Shown here piece after piece: positions 35,336-47,903 of a stretch of 64,000 nt of DNA. The stretch's first letter is position 1. Each line of letters starts with the position of its first letter. Source of the stretch: Pseudomonas putida (GTDB taxonomy: Bacteria; Pseudomonadota; Gammaproteobacteria; Pseudomonadales; Pseudomonadaceae); contig NZ_SMTE01000002.1 of NCBI RefSeq assembly GCF_004357765.1, positions 310,001 through 374,000 on the forward strand. The letters are read 5' to 3'. Below the pieces are notes generated by a model that did no database searches, was not told the DNA's origin, and saw nothing but the letters and a program-made list of their open reading frames with translations. The position numbers and the translations under genes were made by a program.

Positions 35336-35523
35336 TGCACGAAGGCTCCGGGCAGTGCGGCTGTGGAGGCTAATCAGTCTTTTCCCGAGCAATTGGTGGA
35401 ATACCCCCACTGCCCCGGGTGTTATAAAAGCACCCTGGAAAATTTCCCGGGGTGTCAATTCGTGCCGGCTCGACCGCCTGAACAACTGTCAATGGCACAA
35501 ATTGTCGCAGAGCTTATTCTTTA

Positions 35524-35543
35524 TTGATTGAACGTTCAATCAA
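35524..35543. promoter_or_regulatory. BetI operator
   Basis: A perfect 20-bp palindrome TTGATTGAAC/GTTCAATCAA lies between betT and betI. It has the ATTGAACGTTCAAT core known for BetI sites. At 70 bp before betI and 190 bp before betT it could repress both promoters; choline is the known inducer. The rest of the 277-bp gap holds no gene. Confidence 0.9.
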
Positions 35544-35612
35544 AACAAAATAGACTGGTCTTCGCCGAGTCAGCCGCTTGTCGTCTGCTCGCAGGCCTGA
35601 GGAGAAAGCAAG

Positions 35613-36269
35613 ATGCCCAAGGTCGGTATGCAACCCATCCGCCGCCAGCAATTGATCGAAGCCACCCTGCAGGCGGTCGATCAGGTCGGCCTGGGGGACG
35701 CCAGCATTGCGCTCATTGCCCGTTTGGCCGGCGTGTCGAACGGCATCATCAGTCACTACTTTCGGGACAAGAACGGCCTGATCGCAGCGACGATGGGCTA
35801 CATCATGACCATGCTCAACGAAGGCGTTGCAGCACGGCGCCAGGCCCTGACCGACGACAGTCCGCGCGCCCACCTGAAAGTGATCATCGAGGGTAACTTC
35901 GATGCCAGCCAGGTGAATGGCCCGGCAATGAAAACCTGGTTGGCCTTTTGGGCGTCCAGCATGCACCAGCCCGATTTGCACAGGTTGCAGCGGATCAACG
36001 ATCACCGCCTGTATTCCAACCTGTGCTGTCAGTTCCGCCGCGTCCTGCCGCTCTACCATGCGCGCAAGGCTGCCCGCGGACTGGCGGCCCTGATCGACGG
36101 TTTGTGGCTGCGTGGCGCTTTGTCGGGAGATGCTTTCGACACCGACCAGGCGATACGGATCGCTTACGAATACATGGATCTACAACTGGCTAAGCAGCAC
36201 ACCCTGAGCGCAAGCGCCCAGGCCGCTGACCAGACGCACACGGCGCTTGCCAACCCGGCGGGAGCGTGA
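35613..36269 (+). CDS. betI: Choline-responsive transcriptional repressor BetI (TetR family)
   Basis: BetI represses the choline-to-betaine genes and is released by choline. The 218-residue protein has the N-terminal TetR helix-turn-helix (about 10-60, with [20 protein letters not shown]) and the BetI C-terminal domain with [27 protein letters not shown] precedes the ATG. It heads betI-betB-betA, with 37 bp to betB. The palindromic operator lies immediately upstream, implying autoregulation. Confidence 0.97.
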   Translation: MPKVGMQPIRRQQLIEATLQAVDQVGLGDASIALIARLAGVSNGIISHYFRDKNGLIAATMGYIMTMLNEGVAARRQALTDDSPRAHLKVIIEGNFDASQVNGPAMKTWLAFWASSMHQPDLHRLQRINDHRLYSNLCCQFRRVLPLYHARKAARGLAALIDGLWLRGALSGDAFDTDQAIRIAYEYMDLQLAKQHTLSASAQAADQTHTALANPAGA

Positions 36270-36306
36270 CGCGCAGCCAAACACACACTGCACTTGCGAG
36301 GACACT

Positions 36307-37779
36307 ATGGCCCGTTTCGGAACGCAAAAACTCTACATTGATGGTGGTTATGTCGACGCCGGCAGCGATGCCACCTTCGAAGCCATCAACCCGGCCAACG
36401 GCGAAGTCCTCGCCCACGTGCAACGTGCCACCGAGGCGGACGTCGAAAAAGCCGTCGCCAGCGCCGAGCGTGGCCAGAAAGTCTGGGCGGCGATGACCGC
36501 CATGCAGCGTTCGCGCATCCTGCGCCGCGCCGTCGACATCCTGCGCGAGCGCAACGACGAGCTGGCCATGCTGGAAACCCTGGACACCGGCAAGTCGTAC
36601 TCCGAAACCCGCTACGTCGACATCGTCACCGGCGCCGATGTGCTGGAATACTACGCAGGCCTGGTACCGGCCATCGAAGGCGAACAGATCCCGCTGCGCG
36701 AGTCGTCCTTTGTCTACACCCGCCGCGAGCCGCTGGGCGTGACCGTCGGCATCGGCGCGTGGAACTACCCGATTCAGATCGCCCTGTGGAAGTCCGCCCC
36801 GGCCCTGGCCGCAGGCAACGCGATGATCTTCAAGCCGTCGGAAGTCACTTCCCTGACCACCCTGAAACTGGCCGAGATCTACACCGAAGCCGGCCTGCCG
36901 GACGGCGTGTTCAACGTTCTGACTGGCAGTGGCCGTGAAGTCGGCACCTGGCTGACCGAGCACCCGCGCATCGAGAAAGTGTCCTTCACCGGCGGCACCA
37001 CCACCGGCAAGAAGGTCATGGCCAGCGCTTCGAGCTCCTCGCTCAAGGAAGTCACCATGGAACTGGGCGGCAAATCGCCGCTGATCATCTGCGCCGACGC
37101 CGACCTGGACAAGGCCGCGGACATCGCCATGATGGCCAACTTCTACAGCTCCGGCCAGGTCTGCACCAACGGCACCCGCGTGTTCGTCCCAGCCGAGATG
37201 AAAGCCGCTTTCGAAGCCAAGATCGTCGAGCGGGTGGCACGCATTCGTGCCGGTAACCCGGAAGACGAGAACACCAACTTCGGTCCGCTGGTCAGCTTCC
37301 CACACATGGAAAGCGTGCTCGGCTACATCGCCAAGGGCAAAGAAGAAGGTGCCCGTGTGCTGTGCGGCGGCGAACGCCTGACTACCGGTGATTTCGCCAA
37401 GGGCGCCTTCGTTGCCCCGACCGTGTTCACCGACTGCCGCGACGACATGACCATCGTCAAGGAAGAGATCTTCGGACCCGTGATGAGCATCCTCACCTAC
37501 GAGACCGAGGAAGAAGTCATCCGCCGCGCCAACGACACCGAATATGGCCTGGCCGCTGGTGTCTGCACCAACGACATCTCCCGCGCCCACCGCATCATTC
37601 ACCAGCTCGAAGCCGGTATCTGCTGGATCAACGCCTGGGGTGAGTCGCCGGCGGAAATGCCGGTCGGTGGCTACAAGCAGTCGGGCGTTGGCCGTGAGAA
37701 CGGCATCAGCTCGCTGGCTCAATACACTCGCATCAAGTCGGTCCAGGTCGAACTGGGCGGCTATACCTCGGTTTTCTAA
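36307..37779 (+). CDS. betB: Betaine aldehyde dehydrogenase
   Basis: BetB oxidises betaine aldehyde to glycine betaine with NAD(P)+. The 490-residue ALDH has the cofactor motif [12 protein letters not shown], the general-base Glu in TMELGGKSP (near 252) and the nucleophile in [11 protein letters not shown] (Cys near 286). The ATG at 36307 follows GAGGACACT and gives [17 protein letters not shown]; an upstream extension overlaps the betI end and is not needed. It lies between betI and betA. Confidence 0.97.
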   Translation: MARFGTQKLYIDGGYVDAGSDATFEAINPANGEVLAHVQRATEADVEKAVASAERGQKVWAAMTAMQRSRILRRAVDILRERNDELAMLETLDTGKSYSETRYVDIVTGADVLEYYAGLVPAIEGEQIPLRESSFVYTRREPLGVTVGIGAWNYPIQIALWKSAPALAAGNAMIFKPSEVTSLTTLKLAEIYTEAGLPDGVFNVLTGSGREVGTWLTEHPRIEKVSFTGGTTTGKKVMASASSSSLKEVTMELGGKSPLIICADADLDKAADIAMMANFYSSGQVCTNGTRVFVPAEMKAAFEAKIVERVARIRAGNPEDENTNFGPLVSFPHMESVLGYIAKGKEEGARVLCGGERLTTGDFAKGAFVAPTVFTDCRDDMTIVKEEIFGPVMSILTYETEEEVIRRANDTEYGLAAGVCTNDISRAHRIIHQLEAGICWINAWGESPAEMPVGGYKQSGVGRENGISSLAQYTRIKSVQVELGGYTSVF

Positions 37780-37855
37780 ACCCGGTCCAGCCACGCCCGT
37801 GCCACCGTGCACGGGCGTTCCCGCCTCCTGATCACCGCCAAACGAGGGAACGCTC

Positions 37856-39553
37856 ATGTCCCAAGCATTCGATTACATCATCGTCGGCGCAGGTTCCGCC
37901 GGTAACACCCTGGCCACCCGCCTGACCGAAGACGCCAACGTCACCGTGCTGCTGCTCGAAGCCGGCGGCCCCGACTACCGCTTCGACTTCCGCACCCAGA
38001 TGCCGGCGGCCCTGGCCTTCCCGCTGCAGGGCCGCCGCTACAACTGGGCCTACGAGACCGACCCGGAGCCGCACATGGACGGCCGCCGCATGGAGTGTGG
38101 CCGCGGCAAGGGCCTGGGTGGCTCGTCGCTGATCAACGGCATGTGCTACATCCGCGGTAACGCCATGGACTTCGACGGCTGGGCGAAACTGCCAGGCCTG
38201 GAAGACTGGACCTACCTCGACTGCCTGCCGTATTTCCGCAAGGCCGAAACCCGCGACATCGGCCCTAACGATTACCACGGCGGCGAAGGCCCGGTCAGCG
38301 TGACCACACCCAAGGCCGGCAACAACCCGCTGTTCCATGCCATGGTCGAAGCCGGCGTGCAGGCGGGCTACCCGCGTACCGAAGACCTCAATGGCTACCA
38401 GCAGGAAGGCTTCGGTCCCATGGACCGCACCGTGACCAAGCAAGGCCGCCGCGCCAGCACCGCCCGTGGTTATCTGGACCAGGCCAAGAAGCGTCCGAAC
38501 CTGACCATCGTCACCCACGCCCTGACCGACCGCGTGCTGTTCGAAGGCAAGCGTGCCGTTGGCGTGACCTACCTGGTCGGGGACAGCGAAGAGCGCGTCG
38601 AAGCCCGTGCCCGCAAGGAAGTCATCGTCAGCTCCGGCGCCATCGCTTCGCCGCAACTGCTGCAGCGCTCCGGCGTCGGTCCGCGCGAACTGCTGGAAAG
38701 CCTCGACATCCCAGTAGTGCACGACCTGCCAGGCGTCGGCGAGAACCTGCAGGACCACCTCGAGCTGTACCTGCAGTACGCCTGCACCCAGCCGGTGTCG
38801 CTGTACCCATCGCTGCTGTGGTGGAACCAGCCGGCCATCGGCGCCGAATGGATGTTCAAAGGCACCGGCATCGGCGCCAGCAACCAGTTCGAGGCCGGCG
38901 GTTTCATCCGTACGCGCCCCGAGTTCGAGTGGCCGAACATCCAGTATCACTTCCTGCCGGTGGCCATCAATTACAACGGCTCCAACGGCGTGAAAGAGCA
39001 TGGCTTCCAGGCGCACATGGGTTCGATGCGCTCGCCAAGCCGTGGCCGCATCAAGCTCAAGTCCAAGGATCCGCGCCAGCACCCAAGCATCCTGTTCAAC
39101 TACATGGCTACCGAACAGGACTGGCAGGAGTTCCGTGACGGCATCCGCCTGACCCGTGAGATCATGGCCCAGCCGGCGCTGGACCCGTACCGTGGTCGCG
39201 AAATCAGCCCAGGCGAGCATGTGCAGACGGACGAGGAACTGGACAAGTTCATTCGCGAACACGCCGAGACCGCGTTCCACCCGTCCTGCTCGTGCAAGAT
39301 GGGCACCGACGACATGGCCGTGGTCGACAACGAAGGCCGCGTGCATGGCATGCAAGGCCTGCGTGTGGTGGACGCGTCGATCATGCCGATCATCATCACC
39401 GGCAACCTCAACGCCACCACGATCATGATCGCCGAGAAGATCTCGGACAAGATCCGTGGTCGCCAGCCACTGCCGCGCAGCACCGCCAAGTACTATGTGG
39501 CGGGTGATGCACCGGTGAAGGGCAAGGCGATGCGTGAGGTGAAGCAAGGCTGA
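37856..39553 (+). CDS. betA: Choline dehydrogenase
   Basis: BetA is a membrane-associated FAD-dependent GMC oxidoreductase that oxidises choline to betaine aldehyde (and further to betaine). The 565-residue protein starts with the dinucleotide-binding motif [19 protein letters not shown], has the GMC signature [15 protein letters not shown], and ends with the active-site region [12 protein letters not shown] and [12 protein letters not shown]. It is the last gene of betIBA and is followed by a strong terminator. Confidence 0.97.
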   Translation: MSQAFDYIIVGAGSAGNTLATRLTEDANVTVLLLEAGGPDYRFDFRTQMPAALAFPLQGRRYNWAYETDPEPHMDGRRMECGRGKGLGGSSLINGMCYIRGNAMDFDGWAKLPGLEDWTYLDCLPYFRKAETRDIGPNDYHGGEGPVSVTTPKAGNNPLFHAMVEAGVQAGYPRTEDLNGYQQEGFGPMDRTVTKQGRRASTARGYLDQAKKRPNLTIVTHALTDRVLFEGKRAVGVTYLVGDSEERVEARARKEVIVSSGAIASPQLLQRSGVGPRELLESLDIPVVHDLPGVGENLQDHLELYLQYACTQPVSLYPSLLWWNQPAIGAEWMFKGTGIGASNQFEAGGFIRTRPEFEWPNIQYHFLPVAINYNGSNGVKEHGFQAHMGSMRSPSRGRIKLKSKDPRQHPSILFNYMATEQDWQEFRDGIRLTREIMAQPALDPYRGREISPGEHVQTDEELDKFIREHAETAFHPSCSCKMGTDDMAVVDNEGRVHGMQGLRVVDASIMPIIITGNLNATTIMIAEKISDKIRGRQPLPRSTAKYYVAGDAPVKGKAMREVKQG

Positions 39554-39584
39554 TCGGCGAAAGGGCCATCACCGGCAACAACCT

Positions 39585-39609
39585 AAAAGGCACCGCTACG
39601 GTGCCTTTT
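39585..39609 (+). terminator. Intrinsic terminator of betIBA
   Basis: AAAAGGCACC (39585-39594) pairs perfectly with GGTGCCTTTT (39600-39609) around GCTAC, 32 bp after the betA stop. Confidence 0.92.
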
Positions 39610-39732
39610 CTACATCTGCAGAAACGCTTTACATGCTGCCAATTCATCAGGTTAGAATCGATTGGCACGCGACCTGCTAGTTCATCGCAACTACCGTGTC
39701 CTTTTCCCCGCGCTGTCCCGGAGTACCTGCCT

Positions 39733-41475
39733 TTGGATGCAAGCACCATCAACAGCCTGTTCTTGATCGGCGCATTGCTGGTGGGCGCAAGTATCCTGGT
39801 CAGTTCGCTGTCGTCGCGCCTGGGGATCCCGATCCTGGTCATCATCCTCGCCGTCGGCATGGCAGCCGGGGTCGATGGTGGCGGCATCATCTTCAACAAC
39901 TATCCGACCGCCTACCTGGTGGGCAACTTGGCGTTGGCAGTGATCCTGCTCGACGGCGGCCTGCGCACCCGCGTTGCCAGCTTCCGGGTGGCGCTGTGGC
40001 CGGCCTTGTCGCTGGCCACTGTGGGCGTGATGATCACCACCGGTCTCACCGGTATGGTCGCCGCCTGGCTGTTCGACCTGAGCCTGATCCAAGGCCTGCT
40101 GATCGGCGCCATCGTCGGCTCCACCGACGCTGCGGCGGTGTTTTCGCTGCTGGGCGGCAAGGGCCTGAACGAACGGGTCACGGCGACCCTGGAAATCGAA
40201 TCGGGCAGCAACGACCCGATGGCGGTATTCCTCACCGTCACCCTGATCGACATGATCGCCAGCGGCCAGACCGGATTGCACTGGAGCCTGCTCGGCCACC
40301 TGCTGCGGGAGTTCGGCATCGGCGGGCTGATCGGCCTGGGCGGCGGCTGGCTGATGCTGCAACTGGTCAACCGCATCAACCTGGCAGGTGGGCTCTACCC
40401 GATCCTGGTGATAGCCGGCGGCCTGGCAGTGTTCTCCCTGACCAACGCCCTGCACGGCAGTGGCTTCCTCGCCGTGTACCTGTGTGGCCTGGTGCTGGGC
40501 AACAAGCCGATCCGCAGTCGCCATGGCATCCTGCACATGCTCGACGGCATGGCCTGGTTGGCACAGATCGGCATGTTCCTGGTGCTCGGCCTGCTGGTCA
40601 CCCCCCACGACCTGCTGCCGATCGCCCTGCCCGCGCTGGGTCTGGCACTGTGGATGATCCTGGTGGCCCGCCCCCTGTCGGTAGTCGCCAGCCTGCTGCC
40701 GTTCAAGGCCTTCCATGGCCGAGAAAAAGGCTTCATCTCGTGGGTCGGCCTGCGCGGCGCGGTGCCGATCATTCTGGCCGTGTTCCCACTCATGGCCGGC
40801 CTGCCCAACGCCCAGTTGTTCTTCAACCTGGCCTTCTTCATCGTATTGGTGTCGCTGCTGGTGCAAGGCACCAGCCTGCCGTGGATGGCCAAGTTGCTGA
40901 AGGTCACGGTCCCGCCGGACCCCGCGCCGATCTCACGCTCGGCCCTGGAGGTCCACATCACCAGCGAGTGGGAGATGTTCGTCTACCGCCTGGGCGCGGA
41001 GAAGTGGTGCATCGGCGCCGCACTGCGCGAGTTGAAGATGCCCGAGGGCACCCGTATCGCCGCCCTGTTCCGTGGCGAACAGCTGCTGCACCCCTCTGGC
41101 AGTACCGTCCTGGAGGTCGGCGACATGCTCTGCGTGATCGGCCACGAACACAACCTGCCAGCGCTGGGCAAGCTGTTCAGCCAGGCACCGCAGCGCGGAC
41201 TCGACCTGCGCTTCTTCGGCGACTTCGTGCTCGAGGGCGATGCCGAGCTGGGTGCGGTGGCGGCACTGTATGGCCTGAAACTCGACGGCCTGGACGCAAA
41301 AATGCCGCTGGCGCAGTTCATCCGACAGAAGGTCGGAGGCGCTCCAGTAGTGGGCGACCAGGTCGAATGGCACGGCACGATCTGGACCGTGGCCACCATG
41401 GACGGGAACAAGATCCAGAAAGTGGGCGTCAGATTCCCCGAAGGAACGCGACCAGGACCAGGATTGTTCCTCTAA
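39733..41475 (+). CDS. nhaP2: K+/H+ antiporter NhaP2 (CvrA)
   Basis: NhaP2 exports K+ (and Na+) in exchange for protons at the inner membrane. The 580-residue protein has about 12 membrane segments (to about 390) with [27 protein letters not shown] and the [11 protein letters not shown] motif of CPA1 antiporters. A TrkA-C (RCK_C) domain (about 400-485) and a CorC_HlyC-like C-terminal domain follow. The start is a TTG at 39733 giving [18 protein letters not shown] and the family's usual length, with GGAG upstream; the open frame extends further 5' across the betA terminator but this is not expected to be translated. Confidence 0.93.
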   Translation: MDASTINSLFLIGALLVGASILVSSLSSRLGIPILVIILAVGMAAGVDGGGIIFNNYPTAYLVGNLALAVILLDGGLRTRVASFRVALWPALSLATVGVMITTGLTGMVAAWLFDLSLIQGLLIGAIVGSTDAAAVFSLLGGKGLNERVTATLEIESGSNDPMAVFLTVTLIDMIASGQTGLHWSLLGHLLREFGIGGLIGLGGGWLMLQLVNRINLAGGLYPILVIAGGLAVFSLTNALHGSGFLAVYLCGLVLGNKPIRSRHGILHMLDGMAWLAQIGMFLVLGLLVTPHDLLPIALPALGLALWMILVARPLSVVASLLPFKAFHGREKGFISWVGLRGAVPIILAVFPLMAGLPNAQLFFNLAFFIVLVSLLVQGTSLPWMAKLLKVTVPPDPAPISRSALEVHITSEWEMFVYRLGAEKWCIGAALRELKMPEGTRIAALFRGEQLLHPSGSTVLEVGDMLCVIGHEHNLPALGKLFSQAPQRGLDLRFFGDFVLEGDAELGAVAALYGLKLDGLDAKMPLAQFIRQKVGGAPVVGDQVEWHGTIWTVATMDGNKIQKVGVRFPEGTRPGPGLFL

Positions 41476-41509
41476 ACTCCGTTTCAGCCTGATCCTAAGT
41501 AGTCTGCCT

Positions 41510-44500
41510 ATGTCCCTGCGCGCATCCCTTCGCGCAGCCCTGTTCGGGCTGTGCCTGTCCTTCTCGTTCACGACCCTCGCGGCCGAGGCGCCCACCACTG
41601 CCAGCATCCAGAGCAGCCTCGACAAGATCGCCGAGCGCAAGCTGCCGGAGGCCGAGCAGAAGGCCTTGCAGCAAGTCCTGGAACAGACCCTGACCCTGCT
41701 CGCCAGCGCCGAGGACAGCGAGAAGAAGCTGGCTGCCCTCAAGCAGCAGTTGGCCGACGCACCGAAGGAGACCACCGAAAGCCAACGTGAGCTGTCCAAG
41801 CTCAAGGGCAGCAAGAGCGTGCCGGTGGCCGAGCGCTACGCCGACCTCAGCGTGCCGCAGCTCGAACAGTTGCTCAGTGAGCGCAGTACCCAGCAGGGCG
41901 AGCTGCAAAAGGCGCTGTCCGAGGCCAACAGCCTGATCATCAATTCGCAGACCCGCCCCGAGCGGGCCCAGGCCGAAATCAGCAACAACCAGACCCGCAC
42001 CCAGCAGATCAATAACGCCCTGAAAAGCGGCAAGGTCGATGGCAAGCCGATCAACGCCGACCAGCGCAACCAACTCACTGCCGAGCTGGCCTCGCTCAAT
42101 GCCCTGACCCTGCTCCGGCGTCAGGAATTGGCCGGCAATGGCCAACTGCAGGACCTGGGCAACGCCCGCCACGACCTGCTGATCGAACGTGCCACCCGCC
42201 TGGAGCAGGAAATTCAGGACCTGCAGACGCTGATCAATGACAAGCGCCTGGCGCAGTCGCAGCAAACGGTCACCCAGCAGTCGATCGAAGCGCAAAAAGC
42301 CGGGGGTAGCACCCTGCTGGCCAACGAAAGCGCGACCAACCTCAAGCTGTCCGACTATCTGCTCAAGAGCACCGACCGCCTCAACGAACTGACCCAGCAA
42401 AACCTGCGCACCAAGCAGCAACTGGACAGCCTGACCCAGGCCGACCAGGCCCTGGACGAACAGATCAGCGTACTCAAGGGCAGCCTGCTGCTGTCGAAGA
42501 TCCTCTATCAGCAGAAACAGGCACTGCCCCACCTGAAGGTCGACCGCGACCTGGCCGACCAGATCGCCGACATTCGCCTGTATCAGTTCGAGATCAACCA
42601 GCAGCGCGAACAGATGAGCAGCCCGCTGGCCTATGTCGACAAGTTGCTGGCCAACCAGCCCCAGGAGCAGGTCACCCCGCAACTGCGCAAGGCGTTGCTG
42701 GAAGTCGCAATCACCCGCAGCGACCTGCTCGAGCGGCTGAATCGGGAACTGTCGGCACTGCTCAACGAGTCGATCACCCTGCAGCTCAACCAGAAGCAAC
42801 TGCTGGGCACGGCCCAGGGCCTGCGTACCACCCTCGAAGAGCAGATGTTCTGGATTCCCAGCAACAAAGCCCTGGACTGGGACTGGCTGCGCTATGTGCC
42901 CGAGCGGTTCGCCAGCCAGGTCGCGAGCCTGCCATGGAGCTCAGGGATCAAGGAACTGGCCGACGGCCTCAGCCAGCGCCCGCTGCTGTTCCTGCCGCTG
43001 CTACTGGTGATCGGCGCACTGCTGTGGCGCCGCAAGTACCTGTACCAGCGCCTGGGCAAGGTGCACCAGGACATCGGCCACTTCCGTCGCGACAGCCAGT
43101 GGCACACGCCACAGGCGATCCTGATCAACATTCTCCTGGCGATGCCGGTCAGCCTGGGCCTGGCGCTGTGCAGCTATGCCCTGCAGATCGACGCCCGCGG
43201 GCAGAACGCCAACCTGGGCGCAGCACTCTGGCAACTGGCCCAGGCCTGGCTGGTGTTCTACACCGCCTACCGCATCCTCGCTCCCGGTGGCGTGGCCGAG
43301 ATCCACTTCCGCTGGCACAAGCCCCAGGTCGAGTTCCTGCGCGGCTGGGTCCGGCGCCTGGGCACGGTGGTGCTGGCGCTGGTCGGCGTGGTCGCGGTGG
43401 CCGAACATCAACCTTCGGCGCTGGCCGACGACGTACTGGGCATCGGTATCGTGCTCACCTGCTACGCGCTGATGGCATGGCTGCTCAGCCGCCTGCTGCT
43501 GAGCAGCCCGGCGCACCGGGATACCTCGCTGTTCCGCAAGGCGGTCGGGGTGGCCTTCACCGCCCTGCCGATCGCGCTGTTCGTGGCGGTCTGCTTCGGC
43601 TACTACTACACCGCCCTGAAACTCACCGACCGTCTGATCTACACCCTGTACCTGCTGCTGTTCTGGCTGGTGATCGAAGCGGCCTTCGTCCGCGGCCTGT
43701 CGGTGGCGGCGCGGCGCCTGGCTTATCAGCGAGCCTTGAGCAAGCGTGCGGCGGCCAAGGAAGGGCTCGATGGCGAGGTCATCAGCGAAGAGCCGACCCT
43801 GGATATCGAGCAGGTCAACCAGCAGTCGCTGCGCCTGATCCGCCTGGCCCTGCTCGGTGGTTTCATCGCCGGGCTGTACTGGGTCTGGTCGGACCTGCTG
43901 TCGGTGTTCGCCTACCTCAACAACTTCACCCTGTACGAGTACACCAGCGGCACCGGGTCCGCTGCCAGCATGGTGCCGATCAGTCTGGGCGACCTCCTCG
44001 GTGCGCTGGTGATCGTCGGCATCACCTTCGCGCTGGCCGGCAACCTGCCAGGTCTGCTGGAGGTGCTGGTACTGTCGCGGCTGAACCTGGCCCAGGGCAG
44101 CGCTTACGCCACCACGACACTGCTGTCGTACACCATCGTCGGGATCGGTATCGTCAGCACCCTGTCGACCCTCGGGGTCAGCTGGGACAAACTGCAATGG
44201 CTGGTGGCGGCGCTGTCGGTCGGCCTGGGCTTCGGTATGCAGGAGATCTTCGCCAACTTCATCTCCGGCATCATGATCCTGTTCGAGCGCCCGGTGCGTA
44301 TCGGTGACACCATCACCATCGGCAACCTGTCAGGCACGGTAAGCAAGATCCGCATCCGCGCCACCACCATCACCGACTTCGACCGCAAGGACATCATCGT
44401 CCCCAACAAGACCTTCATCACCGGCCAGTTGATCAACTGGTCGCTGACCGACACGGTCACCCGGGTGACGCTCAAGCTTGGCATCGACTACGGGTCGGAC

Positions 44501-44818
44501 CTGGATCTGGTGCGCGAGCTGCTGCTCAAGGGCGCCCACGAGAACCCAAGGGTGCTCAAGGACCCGGAGCCGATCGTGTACTTCCTGAACTTCGGCGAGA
44601 GCTCGCTGGACCACGAACTGCGCATGCACGTGCGCGACCTGGGCGACCGCAACCCGACCCTGGACGAGATCAACCGCTATATCAACCGTGAATTCAAGGC
44701 GCACGGCATCAAGATCTCGGTGCGCCAGGTCGAGGTGTTCCTGATGGACACCAAGGGCGGCAAGCAACAGCTGATTCCACTGGAACAACCAAAATCGGAT
44801 GGCACCGCACCGGCCTGA
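41510..44818 (+). CDS. mscK: MscK/MscM-type large mechanosensitive channel
   Basis: A 1102-residue inner membrane channel opened by membrane tension during osmotic downshock. It has a signal peptide ending TLAAEAP, a long periplasmic coiled-coil region (about 25-440), about eleven membrane segments, and a C-terminal MscS domain (about 894-1060) with the pore-lining helix VGLGFGMQEIFANFISGI and ERPVRIGDTITIGNLSGTV. Size and layout match KefA/MscK and YjeP/MscM; I cannot separate the two for certain. It starts 34 bp after nhaP2 and may be cotranscribed with it, a sensible osmotic pairing. Confidence 0.9.
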   Translation: MSLRASLRAALFGLCLSFSFTTLAAEAPTTASIQSSLDKIAERKLPEAEQKALQQVLEQTLTLLASAEDSEKKLAALKQQLADAPKETTESQRELSKLKGSKSVPVAERYADLSVPQLEQLLSERSTQQGELQKALSEANSLIINSQTRPERAQAEISNNQTRTQQINNALKSGKVDGKPINADQRNQLTAELASLNALTLLRRQELAGNGQLQDLGNARHDLLIERATRLEQEIQDLQTLINDKRLAQSQQTVTQQSIEAQKAGGSTLLANESATNLKLSDYLLKSTDRLNELTQQNLRTKQQLDSLTQADQALDEQISVLKGSLLLSKILYQQKQALPHLKVDRDLADQIADIRLYQFEINQQREQMSSPLAYVDKLLANQPQEQVTPQLRKALLEVAITRSDLLERLNRELSALLNESITLQLNQKQLLGTAQGLRTTLEEQMFWIPSNKALDWDWLRYVPERFASQVASLPWSSGIKELADGLSQRPLLFLPLLLVIGALLWRRKYLYQRLGKVHQDIGHFRRDSQWHTPQAILINILLAMPVSLGLALCSYALQIDARGQNANLGAALWQLAQAWLVFYTAYRILAPGGVAEIHFRWHKPQVEFLRGWVRRLGTVVLALVGVVAVAEHQPSALADDVLGIGIVLTCYALMAWLLSRLLLSSPAHRDTSLFRKAVGVAFTALPIALFVAVCFGYYYTALKLTDRLIYTLYLLLFWLVIEAAFVRGLSVAARRLAYQRALSKRAAAKEGLDGEVISEEPTLDIEQVNQQSLRLIRLALLGGFIAGLYWVWSDLLSVFAYLNNFTLYEYTSGTGSAASMVPISLGDLLGALVIVGITFALAGNLPGLLEVLVLSRLNLAQGSAYATTTLLSYTIVGIGIVSTLSTLGVSWDKLQWLVAALSVGLGFGMQEIFANFISGIMILFERPVRIGDTITIGNLSGTVSKIRIRATTITDFDRKDIIVPNKTFITGQLINWSLTDTVTRVTLKLGIDYGSDLDLVRELLLKGAHENPRVLKDPEPIVYFLNFGESSLDHELRMHVRDLGDRNPTLDEINRYINREFKAHGIKISVRQVEVFLMDTKGGKQQLIPLEQPKSDGTAPA

Positions 44819-46441
<1,623 letters not shown>

Positions 46442-46499
46442 TGATCGGTGCTGGCTGTACCGGCGATAGGCCGGTACCTACAACACACAAGGAACAGAC
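46442..46499. repeat. Short palindrome between selO and trxC
   Basis: GTACCGGC-GATAG-GCCGGTAC (about 46458-46478) followed by CTACAAC is a REP-like hairpin in a 58-bp gap. Confidence 0.5.
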
Positions 46500-46934
46500 A
46501 TGTCAGAGCCATTGGTAATCCCCTGCCCTCACTGCAACGGTCTCAACCGCCTGCCCGCCGCCCGCTTGGGCGATGCGCCTAAATGCGGGCGCTGCAAGCA
46601 GGATGTGCTGCTCAGCACGCCGTTCGACCTCACCGAAAGAAGCTATGCCAGCCAAATCAAGGGCGACCTGCCATTGCTGGTCGACGTCTGGGCCGACTGG
46701 TGCGGCCCGTGCAAGTCCTTCGCCCCGACCTTCGAGCAGGCCGCCCGTCAGCTCAGTGGCCGCTGCCGCCTGGCCAAGCTCGACAGCGAAGCCAATCGCA
46801 ACCTCGCTGGCCAGTTGGGCATCCGCTCGATCCCCAGCCTGATCCTGTTCAAGAATGGCCGCGAAGTCAGCCGCCAGGCGGGGGCTTTCCCGCTTCAGTC
46901 GTTGCTGGAGTGGTTGCGGAGCTTGGGGGTTTGA
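46500..46934 (+). CDS. trxC: Thioredoxin 2 (TrxC)
   Basis: TrxC is a zinc-containing, stress-related thioredoxin. The 144-residue protein has the N-terminal zinc ribbon with IPCPHC (residues 8-12) and KCGRC (about 29-33), then a thioredoxin fold with active site DWCGPCKSF (about 66-74) and cis-proline motif RSIPSLILF. The ATG at 46500 follows AAGGAAC. It lies downstream of selO on the same strand, with a REP-like hairpin between. Confidence 0.95.
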   Translation: MSEPLVIPCPHCNGLNRLPAARLGDAPKCGRCKQDVLLSTPFDLTERSYASQIKGDLPLLVDVWADWCGPCKSFAPTFEQAARQLSGRCRLAKLDSEANRNLAGQLGIRSIPSLILFKNGREVSRQAGAFPLQSLLEWLRSLGV

Positions 46935-46964
46935 AGGGCATGGCTTGAGTTGTTTGGCGCCTGC

Positions 46965-46998
46965 GAGATCGAGCGCCGCCCGCGCGGCGCTCGATCTC
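46965..46998. repeat. 34-bp perfect palindromic element, copy 2
   Basis: Identical to 15664-15697: 15-bp arms around CCGC. It lies between convergent trxC and the ParA gene, where it can act as a bidirectional terminator. Confidence 0.85.
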
Positions 46999-47025
46999 AC
47001 AGACGCTGAAAATGCCACGGCAAAC

Positions 47026-47799
47026 TCACCCATTCTCCTCAAGCAACGAATGCAACTCGACAAATTGCTGGGTCAGCTTGTGCCGCGGTTCCAGGTGTAT
47101 CAACGGCAGGCTGGCATGGTGCGATTCACGCATCTTCACCGAACTGCCCAGGTACACCGGTAGCACCGGTAACCCCTCCGCCAGCAATTCGTCGAGCATT
47201 TGCTGAGGCAGGCTGGCGCGGGACTGGAACTGGTTGACGACGATGCCCTCGACCACCAACTCATCGTTGTGGTCATCCTTGAGTTCTTCGATCTCGGCCA
47301 GCAGGCCATACAGGGCTTGGCGTGAGAAGCTGTCGCAATCGAAGGGAATCAACACACGATCGGCCGCGATCAGTGCAGAAACAGCGTAAAAATTCAGCGC
47401 CGGTGGTGTATCGATATAGATCCGCTCGTAGTCCTCGTCCAGCTCGTCGAGCAACTTACGCAACTTGTTGATCTTGTGCTTGGCTTCGAGCTTGGGCTGC
47501 AGGTCGGCCAACTCCGGGGTCGCCGTGACGACATGCAGGTTGTCGAACGGCGTTTCATAGATATCGACCTTGTTCTTCTTGCTGAAGGGCCCGCTGGACA
47601 GGCTCTGCTTGAAGAAATCCGCGATGCCCATGGGAATGTCCTCACCGGTCAGGCCGGTCAGGTACTGGGTCGAGTTGGCCTGGGCATCCAGGTCGATCAG
47701 CAGGGTCCGGTAACCCTCGTTGGCACTCACCGCCGCCAGGTTGCAAGCGATGCTCGACTTGCCCACACCACCTTTCTGATTGAACACCACACGCCGCAT
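47026..47799 (-). CDS. Orphan ParA/Soj-like ATPase
   Basis: A 257-residue ParA-family ATPase starting directly with the deviant Walker A in MRRVVFNQKGGVGKSSIACN (signature Lys and GKS). Walker A' is LLIDLDAQANST and Walker B DTPPALNF. ParA proteins position DNA, chemoreceptor arrays or other cargo by ATP-driven gradients. The ATG at 47799 has GGAGG upstream. No parB or parS-like partner is next to it; neighbours are trxC and a LysR gene. It is thus not the chromosomal parAB pair, and its cargo is unknown. Confidence 0.9.
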   Translation of the reverse strand: MRRVVFNQKGGVGKSSIACNLAAVSANEGYRTLLIDLDAQANSTQYLTGLTGEDIPMGIADFFKQSLSSGPFSKKNKVDIYETPFDNLHVVTATPELADLQPKLEAKHKINKLRKLLDELDEDYERIYIDTPPALNFYAVSALIAADRVLIPFDCDSFSRQALYGLLAEIEELKDDHNDELVVEGIVVNQFQSRASLPQQMLDELLAEGLPVLPVYLGSSVKMRESHHASLPLIHLEPRHKLTQQFVELHSLLEENG

Positions 47800-47903
47800 G
47801 ACAGACCTCCGTGTATCAACGAATGCCCGAGTATGTGGCGGCGCCACGGCATTGACCAGCCCTGTTCATCCGTGCCCGCCACCAACCGTCCGAGCGTTTG
47901 CGC

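Noticed and set aside
39601-39732. N-terminal extension of NhaP2 by 44 residues
   Set aside because: It would start inside the betA terminator; the TTG at 39733 gives the usual 580-residue protein with a ribosome site.
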